From: Desulfobacterales bacterium
GTDB lineage: Bacteria > Desulfobacterota > Desulfobacteria > Desulfobacterales > Desulfobacteraceae
Direction: 5' to 3'
NCBI GenBank assembly: GCA_022361135.1
Contig: JAKSBM010000143.1
Location: 1-5,515 of the forward strand
DNA: 5,515 nucleotides
Below are positions 5,355-5,515 of this stretch, piece after piece (position 1 is the stretch's first letter; each line of letters begins with the position of its first letter). Made by a program: the position numbers and the translations under genes. A model generated the notes under the pieces. The model did no database searches. It was not told the DNA's origin and saw only the letters and a program-made list of their open reading frames with translations.

Positions 5355-5515
5355 ATGAAGGACCATGTTGCTGCCCCAAAAGAAGTTTCCCCGTCACTCG
5401 GCTTGTCAATTACCGTTTTTGTCATCTGTGCCTTTTCCATTGGCTTTTCAGTCTTGCACTACCATGTGGATGCCCACATCCCCATGCTCTTTTCCGGTGT
5501 GGTCTGTGCCACGGC
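5355..5515 (+). CDS. N-terminus of a probable NhaC-type Na+/H+ antiporter, cut by window edge
   Basis: Only 53 codons lie in the window. The product opens with a short polar stretch (MKDHVAAPKEVSPS), followed by a hydrophobic segment of about 20 residues from Leu15 (LGLSITVFVICAFSIGFSVL). It then reads HYHVDAHIPMLFSGVVCAT, where the 'AHIP' turn into a second membrane helix resembles the N-terminus of NhaC antiporters. That family exchanges Na+ for H+ across the inner membrane. The assignment rests on this short stretch, and another multi-pass carrier is possible. The ATG at 5355 is 15 nt from the AAAGGAG site, which is long. An in-frame TTG at 5343 is only 3 nt away, which is short, so the start is uncertain. 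The gene diverges from the glm operon and may share its intergenic control region. Confidence 0.6.
   Translation, partial: MKDHVAAPKEVSPSLGLSITVFVICAFSIGFSVLHYHVDAHIPMLFSGVVCAT

Overview
The window holds a catabolic operon on the minus strand for the methylaspartate (coenzyme B12-dependent) route of glutamate fermentation. The operon runs right to left: a GntR-family regulator (4625-3636), glmS (3628-3218), glmL (3224-1863), glmE (1858-413) and the first third of mal (413-1, cut by the window edge). GlmS and GlmE form glutamate mutase, which converts L-glutamate to (2S,3S)-3-methylaspartate. GlmL is the ATPase-fold accessory protein. Mal deaminates methylaspartate to mesaconate. The gene order glmS-glmL-glmE-mal matches the classical clostridial cluster. 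Junctions are very tight (7-nt gap, 7-nt overlap, 4-nt gap, 1-nt overlap), so this looks like one polycistronic, translationally coupled unit with its regulator as first gene.

Upstream of the regulator is a minus-strand sigma70-type promoter (TTGACA at 4726-4721). Its -10 region is covered by a 16-bp inverted repeat (4687-4702) flanked by GGTATA direct repeats. This is the layout expected of an autorepressed GntR operon.

An intergenic region of about 730 bp (4626-5354) separates this operon from a divergent plus-strand gene. Its N-terminal 53 codons (5355 to the edge) look like an NhaC-type Na+/H+ antiporter. The leader of that gene holds candidate promoters near 5106-5152, a GNRA-capped hairpin that competes with a second small stem followed by T8, and a cluster of Shine-Dalgarno-like repeats. 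This is the least explained part of the window.

Organism: an anaerobic bacterium that ferments or co-metabolises glutamate. The moderate-to-high GC of the genes, with runs such as CCGG and GGCC, argues against a low-GC Clostridium even though the proteins resemble the clostridial ones. A desulfobacterial or other anaerobic proteobacterial-type host is a guess from base composition only. No mobile element, CRISPR array, tRNA or rRNA was seen.
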